From contig CM050446.2 of the NCBI GenBank assembly GCA_027563935.2, forward strand, positions 27,035,501 through 27,099,500: DNA of 64,000 nt. Reading direction: 5' to 3'. Of this stretch, positions 33,766-46,222 are shown one piece after another. Below the pieces are notes generated by a model, which did no database searches, was not told where the DNA came from, and saw nothing but the letters and a program-made list of their open reading frames with translations. The position numbers and the translations under genes are program-made. The DNA is from Costus lasius. Lineage: Eukaryota; Streptophyta; Magnoliopsida; Zingiberales; Costaceae. The first letter of the stretch is position 1. Every line of letters starts with the position of its first letter.

Positions 33766-34454
33766 TTATAAAACTTTGGAGGATTAGCAAAACATGAAAA
33801 AGGACACCCTAGACTTAAATTGTTGCATATGTATAAACATTGAATCAATGAAAGATTTCATAAAATTTTTTGCAAGAGTTCCCTTTGTATTATTGGCGAA
33901 ACCCTGTACAGTTATATCAAAAGTGTGAAATATAGCTCAGAAAAATCCGGAAAATATACCATATCAAAGATATTCAAGATTTACATGGTAATCAACTTTC
34001 AAACATCAAATACCGTCATGTTTTATCATTCAAATCACAGTTTACCATGCAGAGTTACTATTCACTCTAAATATCAAAGAATATATATCAAAATCAATCT
34101 AGAATGCACAAACTCATCAACACAGCATCAAAAATCACCATATAGCATCCCAAACACACGATGAATACCAAATATATACAGAACCGTCCTATCCATGCCA
34201 TGTCCAGCATCCCTAAGTCCTATACCATCATATATGTGCAATATCAAGTCTAATGTCAAATACCAAAATGAACCACATAATACCCAGATACAATGCACAC
34301 ACACAAAGAAAACATAAAAATGTTGTGTGTGGTCGTATCGGCATCTAGTCTACTAAATCATGTGCACAGATAAGATAAATGTGAGATCTCCTGCATAATA
34401 TCATAGAATAACTGTAAATACATCAAAATGAAATAAAGATACTCACAAGATCTA
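33766..34454 (-). other. 3' non-coding region of F (partial)
   Basis: It matches B 30871-31560 in reverse and has no gene. The junction with B's LTR contains a short imperfect duplication (AAACTTTGAAGGATTA / AAACTTTGGAGGATTA). Confidence 0.7.
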
Positions 34455-36267
34455 TTAGTCTATCTCTGTATGCTCAAAATCCTCCTCCTCGTCTCTAGTA
34501 TGTTGTGTTGATGAAGATGGGAGACGACGCCGTAATAGCTCCTCTATCGCATGTAAAGACTCGAGTGCCCTTGACTGTCCCTACTCAAGGCGCGATATGT
34601 TGTCACGCATCCTCCTCTGCTCGGCTCGTATCTGCTCTAGAGAAGGGTTTGGTGGTGCTGAGGTTGATAGCCCGGCAGATGTAGACAGCCTATCAGCGGC
34701 AGATGGCTCGACTGGAGGAATGTGCTCATGAATCCTCGGCGGTGATGGAGGAGAAGCTGCCTCTCTAGGACCTCCCCCATAAGTGGGATCCACGATCCAG
34801 TTCTACTGAACACGAACCGTAGTACGGTTCATGTTCGGCAGCCTCATCGTAACATTAGTACCTCTGAACATCAGATGATACGAGCTCCCAATCCTCGTAA
34901 TCATCTTAATGGCTACGCATGCGTCCATATCTAGTCTACGATTGCCCTTTGCCTCGTTCAACCCAGAGGGGTCAAAACTGAGGGCAAGGGCAATGGTGGT
35001 AATCATGCCTCCCATCACCAGGACTCCTCTCCGCGCTCTAGCAGCCTTATGAATCTGCTTCATGAGGTAGAATGGGGTGCTGAGGTGGAATCCTGTCAAC
35101 ATAGCCCATAAAAAGAACAGCTCCGAAGATCTGACCATGCCGTCGCTCTGTACTCTCCCAAAAATAGTATGTGAAAGTACTCGATGTATATATCTGAAAA
35201 CTAGACTGGGTAAGCATGTGGCTCTGGCGGTCCTCGCATCGAATCCTCCCTCACCAGATATATCTCGCCAGAAAGTCCTATCAGTGTACTCGCGTGGGCG
35301 ATATCTAGTACCATCCGAGGGGAACCCAAATATATGACCAAACTAGTCAAGTGTCAGTACATGGTCCCGGTTCCCCAATCGGAATGTCATCATAGCAGGA
35401 TCACTGTCATTATAGTTCCTCAATGTAATCTAGATAGAGCTGAAAAACTCCAAAGTCAGCTGAACATAGGTCGGATGCCTCTGGTGATAAAAATCCTGCC
35501 ACCCTATGTTCGTGAACATCCACTGAACATCATCGAACAATCCTAGGGATTGTAGTGTTTGGTCATCCCAATATCTCGTGCTAAGTACTCCCCGAGTGGA
35601 CATAGCATGATACCTCCTCTCCTGCTCCCTAATCCTGTGTCTGATCTGACGTGGGTAAGGAGTAAGTACAGGAGGTGGTGATCGCGCACATCTCCTCTCT
35701 GGTATCTCAGGCTCTGGTATAGTAGGAGACGGCTCAAAAGATGAAGGCTCTGGGGATGCAGCAAGTGAATGTCCTGAGGATGGCTGAGGGGAAGGTAAGT
35801 TAATCTCAGGTGGTGCTGGAGATGCTGATGCAGTGACTAGCATCTCCGCGGTATGTCGTGCCTCAGATGCTGCTGGTGGTGCTGGCTCACTAACAATAGA
35901 TGGCTCATGTACTACTGATGGAGAAGAGCGGAGCTCTGGTATATCCATTGAAATCTCTAGTAAATCCGCAAATATCTCGGGAGATCCATCCTCCTGATCG
36001 GGCAATATTGGCATAGCAGCCTTAGGGACAGGTAGATCTCCCTGGGCTGAGGAGGGTGATGGAATCTCAGGGGTCTGGGCAGAGTCATGTGGAGTGTCTA
36101 CCTCCATATCCTGTATATCGGCAAGAGCTGCAGACTCTGGTAAATCAGTAGGAGGCACCGGTGTGGTGGACTCCTCTACATGCATCGGAGTGGTATCATC
36201 TACTGTCGGTGTTGGCGTTGGGGGTGCTACAGGTATCTCAGCTGTCTCTACAACTGGTGATAATGGT
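34455..36267 (-). pseudogene. F ORF2, C-terminal segment (ATHILA ORF-1-like)
   Basis: From the Copia-2 site leftward: the Ser/Pro-rich region, then MSTRGVLSTRYWDDQTLQSL, LFDDVQWMFTNIGWQDF, the conserved MVRSSELFFLWAML, RRGVLVMGGMITTIAL and RTTVRVQ, and an acidic end EDFEHTEID with its stop at 34455. Stops occur for example after TTVRVQ (34802) and after NISRLE (34581), and a frameshift near 35.4 kb. It is better preserved than B's copy across the C and Copia-1 sites and so gives the uninterrupted order of ORF2. Function unknown. Confidence 0.78.
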
Positions 36268-36272
36268 CTAGT
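36268..36272. repeat. left target-site duplication of Copia-2 (CTAGT)
   Basis: CTAGT here and at 45784-45788 flank Copia-2. B's uninterrupted sequence at this point is AGTTACCAGACCATTATC. Confidence 0.9.
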
Positions 36273-38228
36273 TGTTGGTGTATATGCCCTAGGACCTAGT
36301 TTTGGTCAACTTATGTACTACTTGACACTGATATTTATATATCATTATGGCATTGTCGTTATCATTGTTTGACTACACCTGCGATTGTGTACTTACATGA
36401 TAATGTCCCTGGAGACAGATTGGATCTGTGCTCGAATTATAATCCCCAGTCGATGTACCTTAGTGGATATGGGACAGCTATGGTACTTGTGAGACTGGTA
36501 TGTGGGCTGGTTAGGCACGTGGTGCTAACGCAGACACATGGGTATATCATTGGGGATATACTGGATAGACCCGCTATGAGGCTATGACTTGGTGTCATGA
36601 GTTATCCTCATAAGTGACAGGAGATGCATTGATCCCTTAACTTGAGGTCATTGATCATTCTATATGATTAGGGACTTGCTTTGATACAACCTAACACCTT
36701 GCCGTAGCTGGGAGGTCATAACGGTTGTTATTGAGCATGTCACGACCCATATGAGAAGATCAATGGACAGACATAGGATTTGCCCCTTCCCTAAGGAAGT
36801 ATGATATCCATGGAGCTCCTTTATGGTTCTATGACTGAGAGTGTATGGCCATACCCAGGTAAGAACCTGTTTTAGTCATAGCCATGTGATTGGATGAAAA
36901 CAAGTGGTGACACACTTGTCCAATCGGATATCAGTTCGGCAAAGAGACTGTAATGCATCTGTACCTAGTTGCGATGATGGGGATGTCGATGTCGATATCC
37001 ATTCCAACGACCTGGGTAGCAGCGATGCACTGCTAGGTGCCACTCACTGCTTGTGATGACCTTTGGTCAGCACTGCCAGCGTCAGAGGAACCTACAGGGT
37101 CGCACACCTTGATACTTGAGTTCTCGTATTGATCGGGAAGCCTTATGATCGAGTTATTGGATAACCCGGATCTAATTGGGAGATTTCATCAGCGCCAATG
37201 GGCCTGATGAGATGGAAGAATGTTATTGGAGCCAAACTTCATTTTTGGCAGGTTGACCCATATTTGACCATAGTTGGTCACATTTGGATTAGGGTTGCAT
37301 TGGATTGGATCCAAGTGCTTAATCAACCTATGCAATGATGTTTGGGCTAGCTCATTATCCAATGAGGCCCAATAACAAGTTCTCATGAAGAGATGAGAGG
37401 CTAAAAGGGTATAATGGGGACAAATCTTCTCCCCTAGGCGCCTATGGGCATAATGGGGAGAAGTGGCGCAATTTGCTTCATAAGGAAGCAATTGGCGCCT
37501 CCCCCTTAATCTCTTATGGTATGAATGCCAATATGGCATTACTTGGGGGCGCAAGGCAAGGCCTTGGCGCACAAAGAAAGACATGGGCTCTAAAAGGAAT
37601 GGTTGAATGAGTATTATGGAAATGTCTTGGAGACTTTCCTTATCTCAAACCTTCTCATCATAGCCGCCCACTTGTCTTAATCCTAGCCTTTCATAAATCG
37701 CCTCTTGCCCTATAAAAGAGCACCTAGCCGAGCCCTCTTGTGTGCAATTAATTCCTTGAAGGCGTGAACACAAGGAGAGGGGCGAGTGCTTGGAGCAAGG
37801 GCGCATCTTCCTTCTTCCATAACCGCAAGCCACTTCTTCCTTTCCTCTTGGCGCAAGGAACATTAGTGCTTGGCGTTTTTGGAAAGTCTTCCTTCTTCTC
37901 TTGGCGCTTCATCTCTCTTGGTGGCACAAGTGAAGTAGAGTATCTCCCTAAGGCTTGGATCTTCTTCCCGAGGCTAGCACCGGGCGTGGAAGAAGAGAAC
38001 TCAAGAGATCCGTGTATGCGAGACTGCAGAGGGCGAACACTTGGGCGCCTTCATCGACATCGCTCTACATTGCTCTTAAGGTATTTCCAAACTCATCGTG
38101 TCGACTCCCTTGCATGCGGTCTTCACTGGGTTTTTGGGACCGGCCTGTTTCGGGGACATTCTTCCGCTGCGAAAAATGTATGTCCATAACTCTGAAAAAT
38201 TGTAAAATGTCCCCGGGGTTTCCCAACA
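36273..38228 (+). repeat. 5' LTR of Copia-2 (1956 bp)
   Basis: TGTTGGTGTATATGCCC...GGGTTTCCCAACA. TATAAAAG at 37711-37718 is a good core promoter candidate. ORFs in the LTR recur in both copies only because the LTR is duplicated. Confidence 0.95.
37711..37718 (+). promoter_or_regulatory. TATA-like box of Copia-2 5' LTR
   Basis: CCC-TATAAAAG-AGCACC, repeated in the 3' LTR at 45266-45273. Confidence 0.65.
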
Positions 38229-38229
38229 G

Positions 38230-38241
38230 TGGTATCAGAGC
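38230..38241 (+). other. primer binding site of Copia-2 (initiator Met tRNA)
   Basis: TGGTATCAGAGC, one base after the LTR end. Confidence 0.95.
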
Positions 38242-39886
38242 GACTTGCAAGACTCGAACGATGTTTTATGCTTTTCTTCCATGCTCACATGCCATATCTC
38301 TATTTTCGTAAATAGCATGATGCATGGCAATCGATTTTTCTAAAAGTAGAAAAATTAGGGTTTCTTGTTTCTATCATCCTCTCAATCTCTTTTGGAATTT
38401 TTGACTATTTTTCTTGTTTGATTTAAAGATCAAAGGCGCACGTAATTTTGTCAAGTAGGACGGGCATTGTGTCTTCGGACTGGCCAAGTCTCTTGATCTG
38501 ACAAAATTGCCAGCCGAATGGATCTCTGAAATCATCATGAAAAATAAATCGCAATAAACCAAAAGACTTGTGAGAAGAAGATGAGAAAAAGAAACTGGTT
38601 TTGTGAAAAAGTAAAATTTCAGATTTTATGTTTTTCATGAGCATGTAGAATTGCATGAGTAAATACCTTGATTGTACATGGTGTTGTGATCATTAGTCAA
38701 GCCCCCTTCTTGCATGCCTGCGATGTATCCTTGTGCGGCCTGCGTGCCATCTTTTTCATTATTTTTGTAAAAATTAAAAGGAAGATTAAGGGCTAGGCGC
38801 ATCCTTCTTGGACCTTGATGCTCGCATCTTGCTTGATGGTGCAAGCATGCAAGGTGGCGCATGCAAGCTGGTGCTTGGTTGCTTGGTGGCGAAAAAGATC
38901 TTGTCCCCTTGCATGGTGGCGCACCTTCCTTGGAGGAAGACCATGGCATTGGCCGAACCTATGGGGAACTTCGAAAGTATTCCTCTACGGTTTGAGAGCT
39001 AAACCATGAGAGAAGGACCTTGGAGCCAACCTTGAAGTTCAAGCTAGAGGTCGGCTAGGCTAGGTCTAGTTTTGGGGCTTGAGTTCTTGGACAAGATTTA
39101 AACCTATTTCATGGCATGGATTGGTTCAATGTCTTGTATAGGATATGATCACATCATCCTTTACTGCTTTTATTATTATCTGCAGAAGCATGCCTGAAAT
39201 GTTTTACCGTTATGTTATCACTATAGGATTGCATGCCTGTAATGATAGACATAAGATAAAACTGAGATGATGAGACCTTAAACAAAAACCCTCAATTAAA
39301 ATATCAAGTCTGGTAGCCTTCTAACGCGTAGCCCTCACTAAGCTATCGATCAGTGGAGTTGTGAATTGTTTCCCACCCTCGTGGGACACACCCACTTATC
39401 TTTAGAAAGTGCGTGGTGGCAATGGTTTCCCCAGTCCAGTTTTAACCTGGGCGTGCCTTCGCAAGGAAACTCGTTGGCCCTGGGCATAACGGTTAGGAAT
39501 GGACTTGACTAGAAGTTCACATGTGCTGGGCACATGGTGAAAATCTAGAGGCATCGTTGAGAGGTAAAGGTTTCATGTTGTATCCAGCCCTCGCTGGACA
39601 TGAAATGCCCAGACTGTCTCAACAAGGGGAGTTGCTTGGAGCAACCGGCCGGCGCACCCACCTTAGGAAGCATGGGTTACTTTGTGCATCTCATCCCACC
39701 CTCGTGGGACGCAAAGCCTCATGTGAAATAAGGATCCCATCTCACTAGGAAGTTTTAAACTTCCCGATTGACTTTGTGGGTTGTCAATTCGAATATAAAA
39801 TAGTGGGAGCCATGGTCATTTAAAACAAGTCCAGTTTAAATGATTCGAAGTAGTACTAATCTGTTCTTCTTGGGTGTTGTAGAACA
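38242..39886 (+). other. 5' leader of Copia-2, with three CCTC-loop hairpins
   Basis: Non-coding, 1.6 kb. Three perfect six-pair hairpins share the loop CCTC: TCCCAC-CCTC-GTGGGA (39371-39386), TCCAGC-CCTC-GCTGGA (39583-39598) and TCCCAC-CCTC-GTGGGA (39694-39709). The stem of the second changes on both sides. GGATCCCATCTCAC follows the third, as in the Copia-1 leader. Confidence 0.8.
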
Positions 39887-42800
39887 ATGGCTACGAACAC
39901 TGGCGGATTATCACTGCGATCACTCCTTGATAAGGATAAGTTAGTTGGAACTAACTTTATGGACTGGCATAGGAATTTGAGGATAGTCCTCAAGCTCGAG
40001 AAGAAGCTGTATGTCCTTGAACAGCCTCTTCCTGCGGCTCCTCCGCCTAATGCCCGAACGGCAGACAGAGATGCTTATAGAAAGCATCAGGATGACTCTT
40101 TGGAGGTTGCATGTCTTATGCTAGCCAGTATGGCACCTGAACTGCAGGTGCAATATGGGGAGCAGAACGCTTTTCAGATGATTACTCGTCTGAAACAGAT
40201 GTTTGAGGCTCAGGCTAGAACTGAGAGATTTGACACCGCCAAAGCAGTCTTTCGGTGCAAGTTGTCTGAAGGTGCACCAGTGAGACCCCATGTTCTCAAA
40301 CTCATTGGGAATGTGGATCATCTCAGGAGACTGGGACACACCATAGACAACGAGCTGGTTGTGGATCTTATTCTTCATTCCCTGCCCCCTAGCTTCAGTC
40401 CGTTTATCATTAACTTCAACATGAACCGGATTGAGTGCACACGGGAGGAATTGATGAATATGCTCCAAACAGCCGAGCGAGAGATGGGTAAGACCAAACC
40501 CAATTCTGTTCTTTTGGTCCCTGCGACCAAGAAGATAAAGAAGAAGGGTAAAGCACGTGCTAAGAGCAGTGCCAGAGGTCCTACCAAAGCACTGAAGAAA
40601 AGGGCGAGGAAGTCAAAGGAACAGAGGTGTTTTCACTGTGGCGAGCAGGGCCACTGGAGAAGGGACTGCAGGCAACTTCAGAATGAGGAGAAGAAAGGCT
40701 TGGCCTTAACTTCTAGCTCAGGTATTTATGTTACAGAAGTCAACCTTTCTACTTCTATGTCATGGGTATTGGATACCGCATGTGGAGCTCATATTTGTAC
40801 AAATATGCAGGGGCTCAAGAAAAGTAGATCGGTGCGGCTTGGAGAGATTGACCTACGCGTTGGAAACGGGGCACAGGTTGCTGCTGTTGCTGTAGGCGTT
40901 TTGACTCTCTCCTTGCCTTCTGGACTTCAATTAGAACTAGACAATTGCTTTTGTGTACCTTCGCTAACAAAGAATATTGTATCCATTCCTTGCTTGGCGA
41001 GGAAAGGATTTAAATTTGAAATAAATAAGAACTCCTGTTCTTTTTCATTTGCAAATATGTTCTATGGGAAGGGCACTTTGTGCAATGGTCTATATATCTT
41101 GGATATGGAAAGTTCTATTTGTAACATAAGCAATAAGAGGACCAAACTGAGTGGTTCAGTTGGTGCTTTCCTATGGCACTGTCGATTAGCCCATATAAAC
41201 AAGAATCGCATCCAACAACTCCATGCAAATGGATTGTTAGATTTAAGTTCCTTGGAGGAATTTGATACTTGTGAACCTTGTTTGTTAGGGAAGATGACAA
41301 AGGCACCCTTCACCAAGATTGGTGAGAGGGCAGAAGGTTTATTGGATCTCATACATACTGATGTGTGTGGGCCCTTCAATAAACAAGCCAGAGGAGGGTA
41401 CAGCTACTTCATTACCTTTACTGATGACTTCAGTAGGTATGGTTATGTCTACCTAATGAGACATAAATCTGAGTCCTTTGAGAAATTCAAGGAGTTCAAG
41501 AATGAAGTAGAGAACCAGCTTGGAAGATCCATTAAAGCTCTTCGATCAGATCGAGGTGGAGAATACCTGAGTGGTGAGTTCTTTGACTATCTGAGAGAGT
41601 GTGGGATCATATCCCAACTCACTCCTCCTGGAACACCTCAATGGAATAGTGTGTCTGAAAGGAGAAATCGAACTTTATTGGATATGGTTCGATCCATGAT
41701 GAGTCATGCAACTCTACCTTCATCATTCTGGGGGCATGCACTAGAAACAGCTTCTCTAATACTGAATAATGTTCCATCTAAGAGTGTCTCCAAAATACCA
41801 TACGAGGTATGGAGTGGAAGACGCCCTAATCTCACGTTTATCAGGATCTGGGGATGTGAGGCTTACGTCAAACGTCAGGATTCTAGCAAGCTAGAACCTA
41901 GATCTGATAAGTGTGTGTTTGTGGGGTATCCTAAGGAAACTAAAGGATACTACTTCTATGTCCCAACCGAGAACAAAGTTTTTGTTGCTCGGGGTGCTGT
42001 CTTTCTAAAGAAAGAATTTCTTATGAAAGAAGTTAGTGGGAGGAAGTTTGACTTGGATGAGGTCCAAGTGCAAGCACAAGACAAAGAGATGGAATCTGAG
42101 CCACCTGCACCGGTTGCTAGGCAACCTGAGGCTCAGACACAGGTCCCGCGTAGGTCTGGGAGAATTCGTCGTGCACCTGAAAGGTATGGGTCGCTACCGA
42201 CCCAACACGATGGGATCTTCATCATTGAGGATGAACCTAGAACCTATGATGAGGCGGTCAGTGGACCAGACTCCGAGAAATGGCTTGACGCCATGAGATC
42301 TGAGATGGATTCCATGTCAGCTAACCAAGTCTGGGATTTGGTTGAGCTGCCTGATGGGGTAAAACCCATAGGGTGCAAATGGGTCTTCAAGAAGAAGACA
42401 GACATGGATGGCAAAATAGTTACCTATAAGGGTAGACTAGTGGCTAAAGGATTTAAACAAGTCCATGGGGTGGACTATGATGAAACCTTCTCGCCAGTTG
42501 CCATGATTAAATCCATTCGGATTCTGCTTACTATAGCTGCATATCATGACTATGAGATATGGCAGATGGATGTGAAAACAGCGTTCCTTAACGGGAAGCT
42601 GACTGAGGATGTGTATATGACACAACCTGATGGCTTCATCCATCCTGCAGAGGCTAATAAGGTCTGCAGGCTAAAGAGGTCCATCTATGGATTAAAGCAA
42701 GCATCTCGAAGTTGGAATCTTCGATTTGATGAGGCCGTGAGAGATTATGGTTTTATCAAAAGCGAAGATGACGCCTGTGTATACAGAAAATTCAGTGGGA

Positions 42801-43807
42801 GCTTGGTAATTTTTCTGGTCTTGTATGTTGATGACATACTGCTCATCGGAAACGACATCCCTAGTCTTCAAGCTGTGAAGACATGGTTGGGGAAGTGTTT
42901 CGAGATGAAAGACTTAGGGGAGGCCGCCTATATTCTAGGCGTGAGGATCTACCGGGATAGATCCAAGAGGCTCTTGGCCCTTAGTCAAAGTACTTACATT
43001 GATAAGGTACTGGAGAGGTTCTACATGGAGCAATCCAAGAAAGGATACCTTCCAGTGAGACATGGCCTTACTCTCTCAAAGAGCCAGTGTCCTACAACAC
43101 AGGCTGAGAGGGATGACATGAGTCGAATTCCTTATGCTTCGGCAGTAGGATCGATCATGTATGCAATGTTATGTACTAGACCAGATGTGGCATATGCTGT
43201 GAGCATTACCAGCCGATACCAATCCAATCCAGGTCAACAGCACTAGGTGGCTGTAAAGAACATCCTAAAGTATCTGAGAAGAACTAAGGATTTGTTCATG
43301 GTCTATGGGGGACAGGAAGAGCTCAGTATGCAGGGCTATACTGACGCATCGTTCCAGTCTGACCCTGACGACTTTAGAGCGCAGGCCGGCTATGTGTTCA
43401 AGATAAATGGAGGCGCTGTATGTTGGAAGAGCTTCAAGTAATCCACCATAGCAGATTCTACAACCGAAGCTGAGTATGTGGCTGCTTCTGAGGCAGCCAA
43501 GGAAGCTGTTTGGATAAGGAAGTTCTTATGTGATCTTCAAGTGGTACCTAGTGCAATGGATCCCATTGAACTCTACTGTGACAACAATGGAGCAATTGCA
43601 CAAGCCAAGGAACCACGGTCTCATCAAAGATCCAAACACATACTCAGAAGATTTCACCTGATCAGAGAGATCATTGACAGAGGTGATGTCAAGATTAGCA
43701 GAGTAGACACAGAGAACAATCTGGCAAACCCATTGACCAAGGCTTTGGCGTAGCAGAAGCATGATGGTCACGCTAGAGATATGGGGTTGAGATTCCTCAA
43801 CTTCTAG
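39887..43807 (+). pseudogene. Ty1/copia Gag-Pol polyprotein with three in-frame stops
   Basis: ATG 39887 (MATNTGGLSLRSLLDKDK) to TAG 43805, 1306 codons in one frame. TAG at 43244, TAA at 43439 and TAG at 43751 replace Trp, Gln and Gln of the relatives. Gag has knuckle CFHCGEQGHWRRDC; the protease has LDTACGAHIC. Integrase has the HHCC zinc site, DVCGPF, RSDRGGEYLS and SVSERRNRTLLD (with Ser for Gly before VSERR). RT has KTAFLNG, IYGLKQASRSWN and YVDD at about residue 980, and RNase H an intact GYTDAS. Gag, PR, IN and RT precede the first stop (codon 1120), so only the end of RT/RNase H is cut off. Confidence 0.94.
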
Positions 43808-43816
43808 GTCTTAGTG

Positions 43817-43828
43817 CAAGTGGGAGAT
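43817..43828 (+). other. polypurine tract of Copia-2
   Basis: GCAAGTGGGAGA followed by the LTR start TGATGGTGTATATGCCC. Confidence 0.8.
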
Positions 43829-45783
43829 TGATGGTGTATATGCCCTAGGACCTAGTTTTGGTCAACTTATGTACTACTTGACACTGATATTTATATATCA
43901 TTCTGGCATTGTCGTTATCATTGTTTGACTACACCTGTGATTGTGTACTTACATGATAATGTCCCTGGAGACAGATTGGATCTTGCTCGAATTATAATCC
44001 CCAGTCGATGTACCTTAGTGGATATGGGAGAGCTATGGTACTTGTGAGACTGGTATGTGGGCTGGTTAGGCACGTGGTGCTAACGCAGACACATGGGTAT
44101 ATCATTGGGGATATACTGGATAGACCCGCTATGAGGCTATGACTTGGTGTCATGAGTTATCCTCATAAGTGACAGGAGATGCATTGATCCCTTGACTTGA
44201 GGTCATTGATCATTCTATATGATTAGGGACTTGCTTTGATACAACCTAACACCTTGCCGTAGCTGGGAGGTCATAACGGTTGTTATTGAGCATGTCACGA
44301 CCCATATGAGAAGATCAATGGACAGACATAGGATTTGCCCCTTCCCTAAGGAAGTATGATATCCATGGAGCTCCTTTATGGTTCTATGACTGAGAGTGTA
44401 TGGCCATACCCAGGTAAGAACCTGTTTTAGTCATAGCCATGTGATTGGATGAAAACAAGTGGTGACACACTTGTCCAATCGGATATCAGTTCGGCAAAGA
44501 GACTGTAATGCATCTGTACCTAGTTGCGATGATGGGGATGTCAATGTCGATATCCATTCCAACGACCTGGGTAGCAGCGATGCACTGCTAGGTGCCACTC
44601 ACTGCTTGTGATGACCTTTGGTCAGCACTGCCAGCGTCAGAGGAACCTACAGGGTCGCACACCTTGATACTTGAGTTCTCGTATTGATCGGGAAGCCTTA
44701 TGATCGAGTTATTGGATAACTCGGATCTAATTGGGAGATTTCATCAGCGCCAATGGGCCTGATGAGATGGAAGAATGTTATTGGAGCCAAACTTCATTTT
44801 TGTCAGGTTGACCCGTATTTGACCATAGTTGGTCACATTTGGATTAGGGTTGCATTGGATTGGATCCAAGTGCTTAATCAACCTATGCAATGATGTTTGG
44901 GCTAGCTCATTATCCAATGAGGCCCAATAACAAGTTCTCATGAAGAGATGAGAGGCTAAAAGGGTATAATGGGGACAAATCTTCTCCCCTAGGCACCTAT
45001 AGGCATAATGGGGAGAAGTGGCGCAATTTGCTTCATAAGGAAGCAATTGGCGCCTCCCCCTTAATCTCTTATGGTATGAATGCCAATATGGCATTACTTG
45101 GGGGCGCAAGGCAAGGCCTTGGCGCACAAAGAAAGACATGGGCTCTAAAAGGAATGGTTGAATGAGTATTATGGAAATGTCTTGGAGACTTTCCTTATCT
45201 CAAACCTTCTCATCATAGCTGCCCACTTGTCTTAATCCTAGCCTTTCATAAATCGCCTCTTGCCCTATAAAAGAGCACCTAGCCGAGCCCTCTTGTGTGC
45301 AATTAATTCCTTGAAGGCGTGAACACAAGGAGAGGGGCGAGTGCTTGGAGCAAGGGCGCATCTTCCTTCTTCCATAACCGCAAGCCACTTCTTCCTTTCC
45401 TCTTGGCGCAAGGAACATTAGTGCTTGGCGTTTTTGGATAGTCTTCCTTCTTCTCTTGGCGCTTCATCTCTCTTGGTGGCGCAAGTGAAGTAGAGTATCT
45501 CCCTAAGGCTTGGATCTTCTTCCCGAGGCTAGCACCGGGCGTGGAAGAAGAGAACTCAAGAGATCCGTGTGTGCGAGACTGCAGAGGGCGAACACTTGGG
45601 CGCCTTCATCGACATCGCTCTACATTGCTCTTAAGGTATTTCCTAACTCATCGTGTCGACTCCCTTGCATGCGATCTTCACTGGGTTTTTGGGACCGGCC
45701 TGTTTCGGGGACATTCTTCCGCTGCGAAAAATGTATGTCCATAACTCTGAAAAATTGTAAAATGTCCCCGGGGTTTCCCAACA
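43829..45783 (+). repeat. 3' LTR of Copia-2 (1955 bp)
   Basis: Begins TGATGGTG (TGTTGGTG in the 5' copy), ends TTTCCCAACA; followed by CTAGT. Confidence 0.95.
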
Positions 45784-45788
45784 CTAGT

Positions 45789-46222
45789 AACTCTCCTCCC
45801 CCCAAGTGCTGGTAGTTCAACCGGTACGCTTCCTGGCGTACCGTCTCGCGATCCTCTAATCACGGCTCTCTGGCCTATCAGTAGGCCTCTCCGATATGAT
45901 CTCTAGCTCTGGGGAGCTTACTGGCTCGGGCACTGCCATCTGTGATGCACTGGGTGCTGAGGATGTGCTAGGAGCTGGGAACGTCCTCTCAGTGCCAATC
46001 TCGTCAGAGACACTGGGATACTCCCATGCTGTATCGGAGGGAGGATATAAGTCGAACGGTATCGGAGACTCCACTGCTGACATCTGTGCTCACTCAAACC
46101 TCCCCGCGAGTACACCATGGACCATCCTATATCTAGTATATATAGGATGGTACGGTCCTCGTACACTCTCCCTTCCTCACCGCCCCATAGGGTCTAGTCC
46201 TCACTGTCCTCCTCGGAGCCAT
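45789..46222 (-). pseudogene. F ORF2, N-terminal segment
   Basis: ATG 46222 gives MAPRRTVRTRPYGAVRK, as in B. After about 30 codons a frameshift moves to the frame with SAVESPIPFDLYPPSDTAW and MAVPEPVSSPELEIISERP. It ends at the Copia-2 insertion. The basic N-terminus followed by a Ser/Pro/Glu-rich stretch is conserved between B and F. Confidence 0.75.

Larger units (their letters stand above)
36273..45783 (+). mobile_element. Copia-2: complete Angela-type copia element, decayed pol
   Basis: 9511 bp: 5' LTR 36273-38228, primer site, leader, gag-pol frame 39887-43807 with three stops, polypurine tract, 3' LTR 43829-45783, target duplication CTAGT. It belongs to a different subfamily from Copia-0 and Copia-1: its LTR begins TGTTGGTGTATATGCCCTAG. 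The LTRs differ at about 17 sites by eye, near 1%, so it is older than Copia-1. It lies in F's ORF2. Confidence 0.96.

Noticed and set aside
37189..37584. 131-codon ORF (minus), repeated at 44744-45139
   Set aside because: Copy in each LTR of Copia-2, antisense to the element; no coding evidence beyond duplication.
43244..43246. possible programmed readthrough of TAG in Copia-2
   Set aside because: Three stops at unrelated places, none shared with Copia-1 (open) or Copia-0; mutation is simpler.
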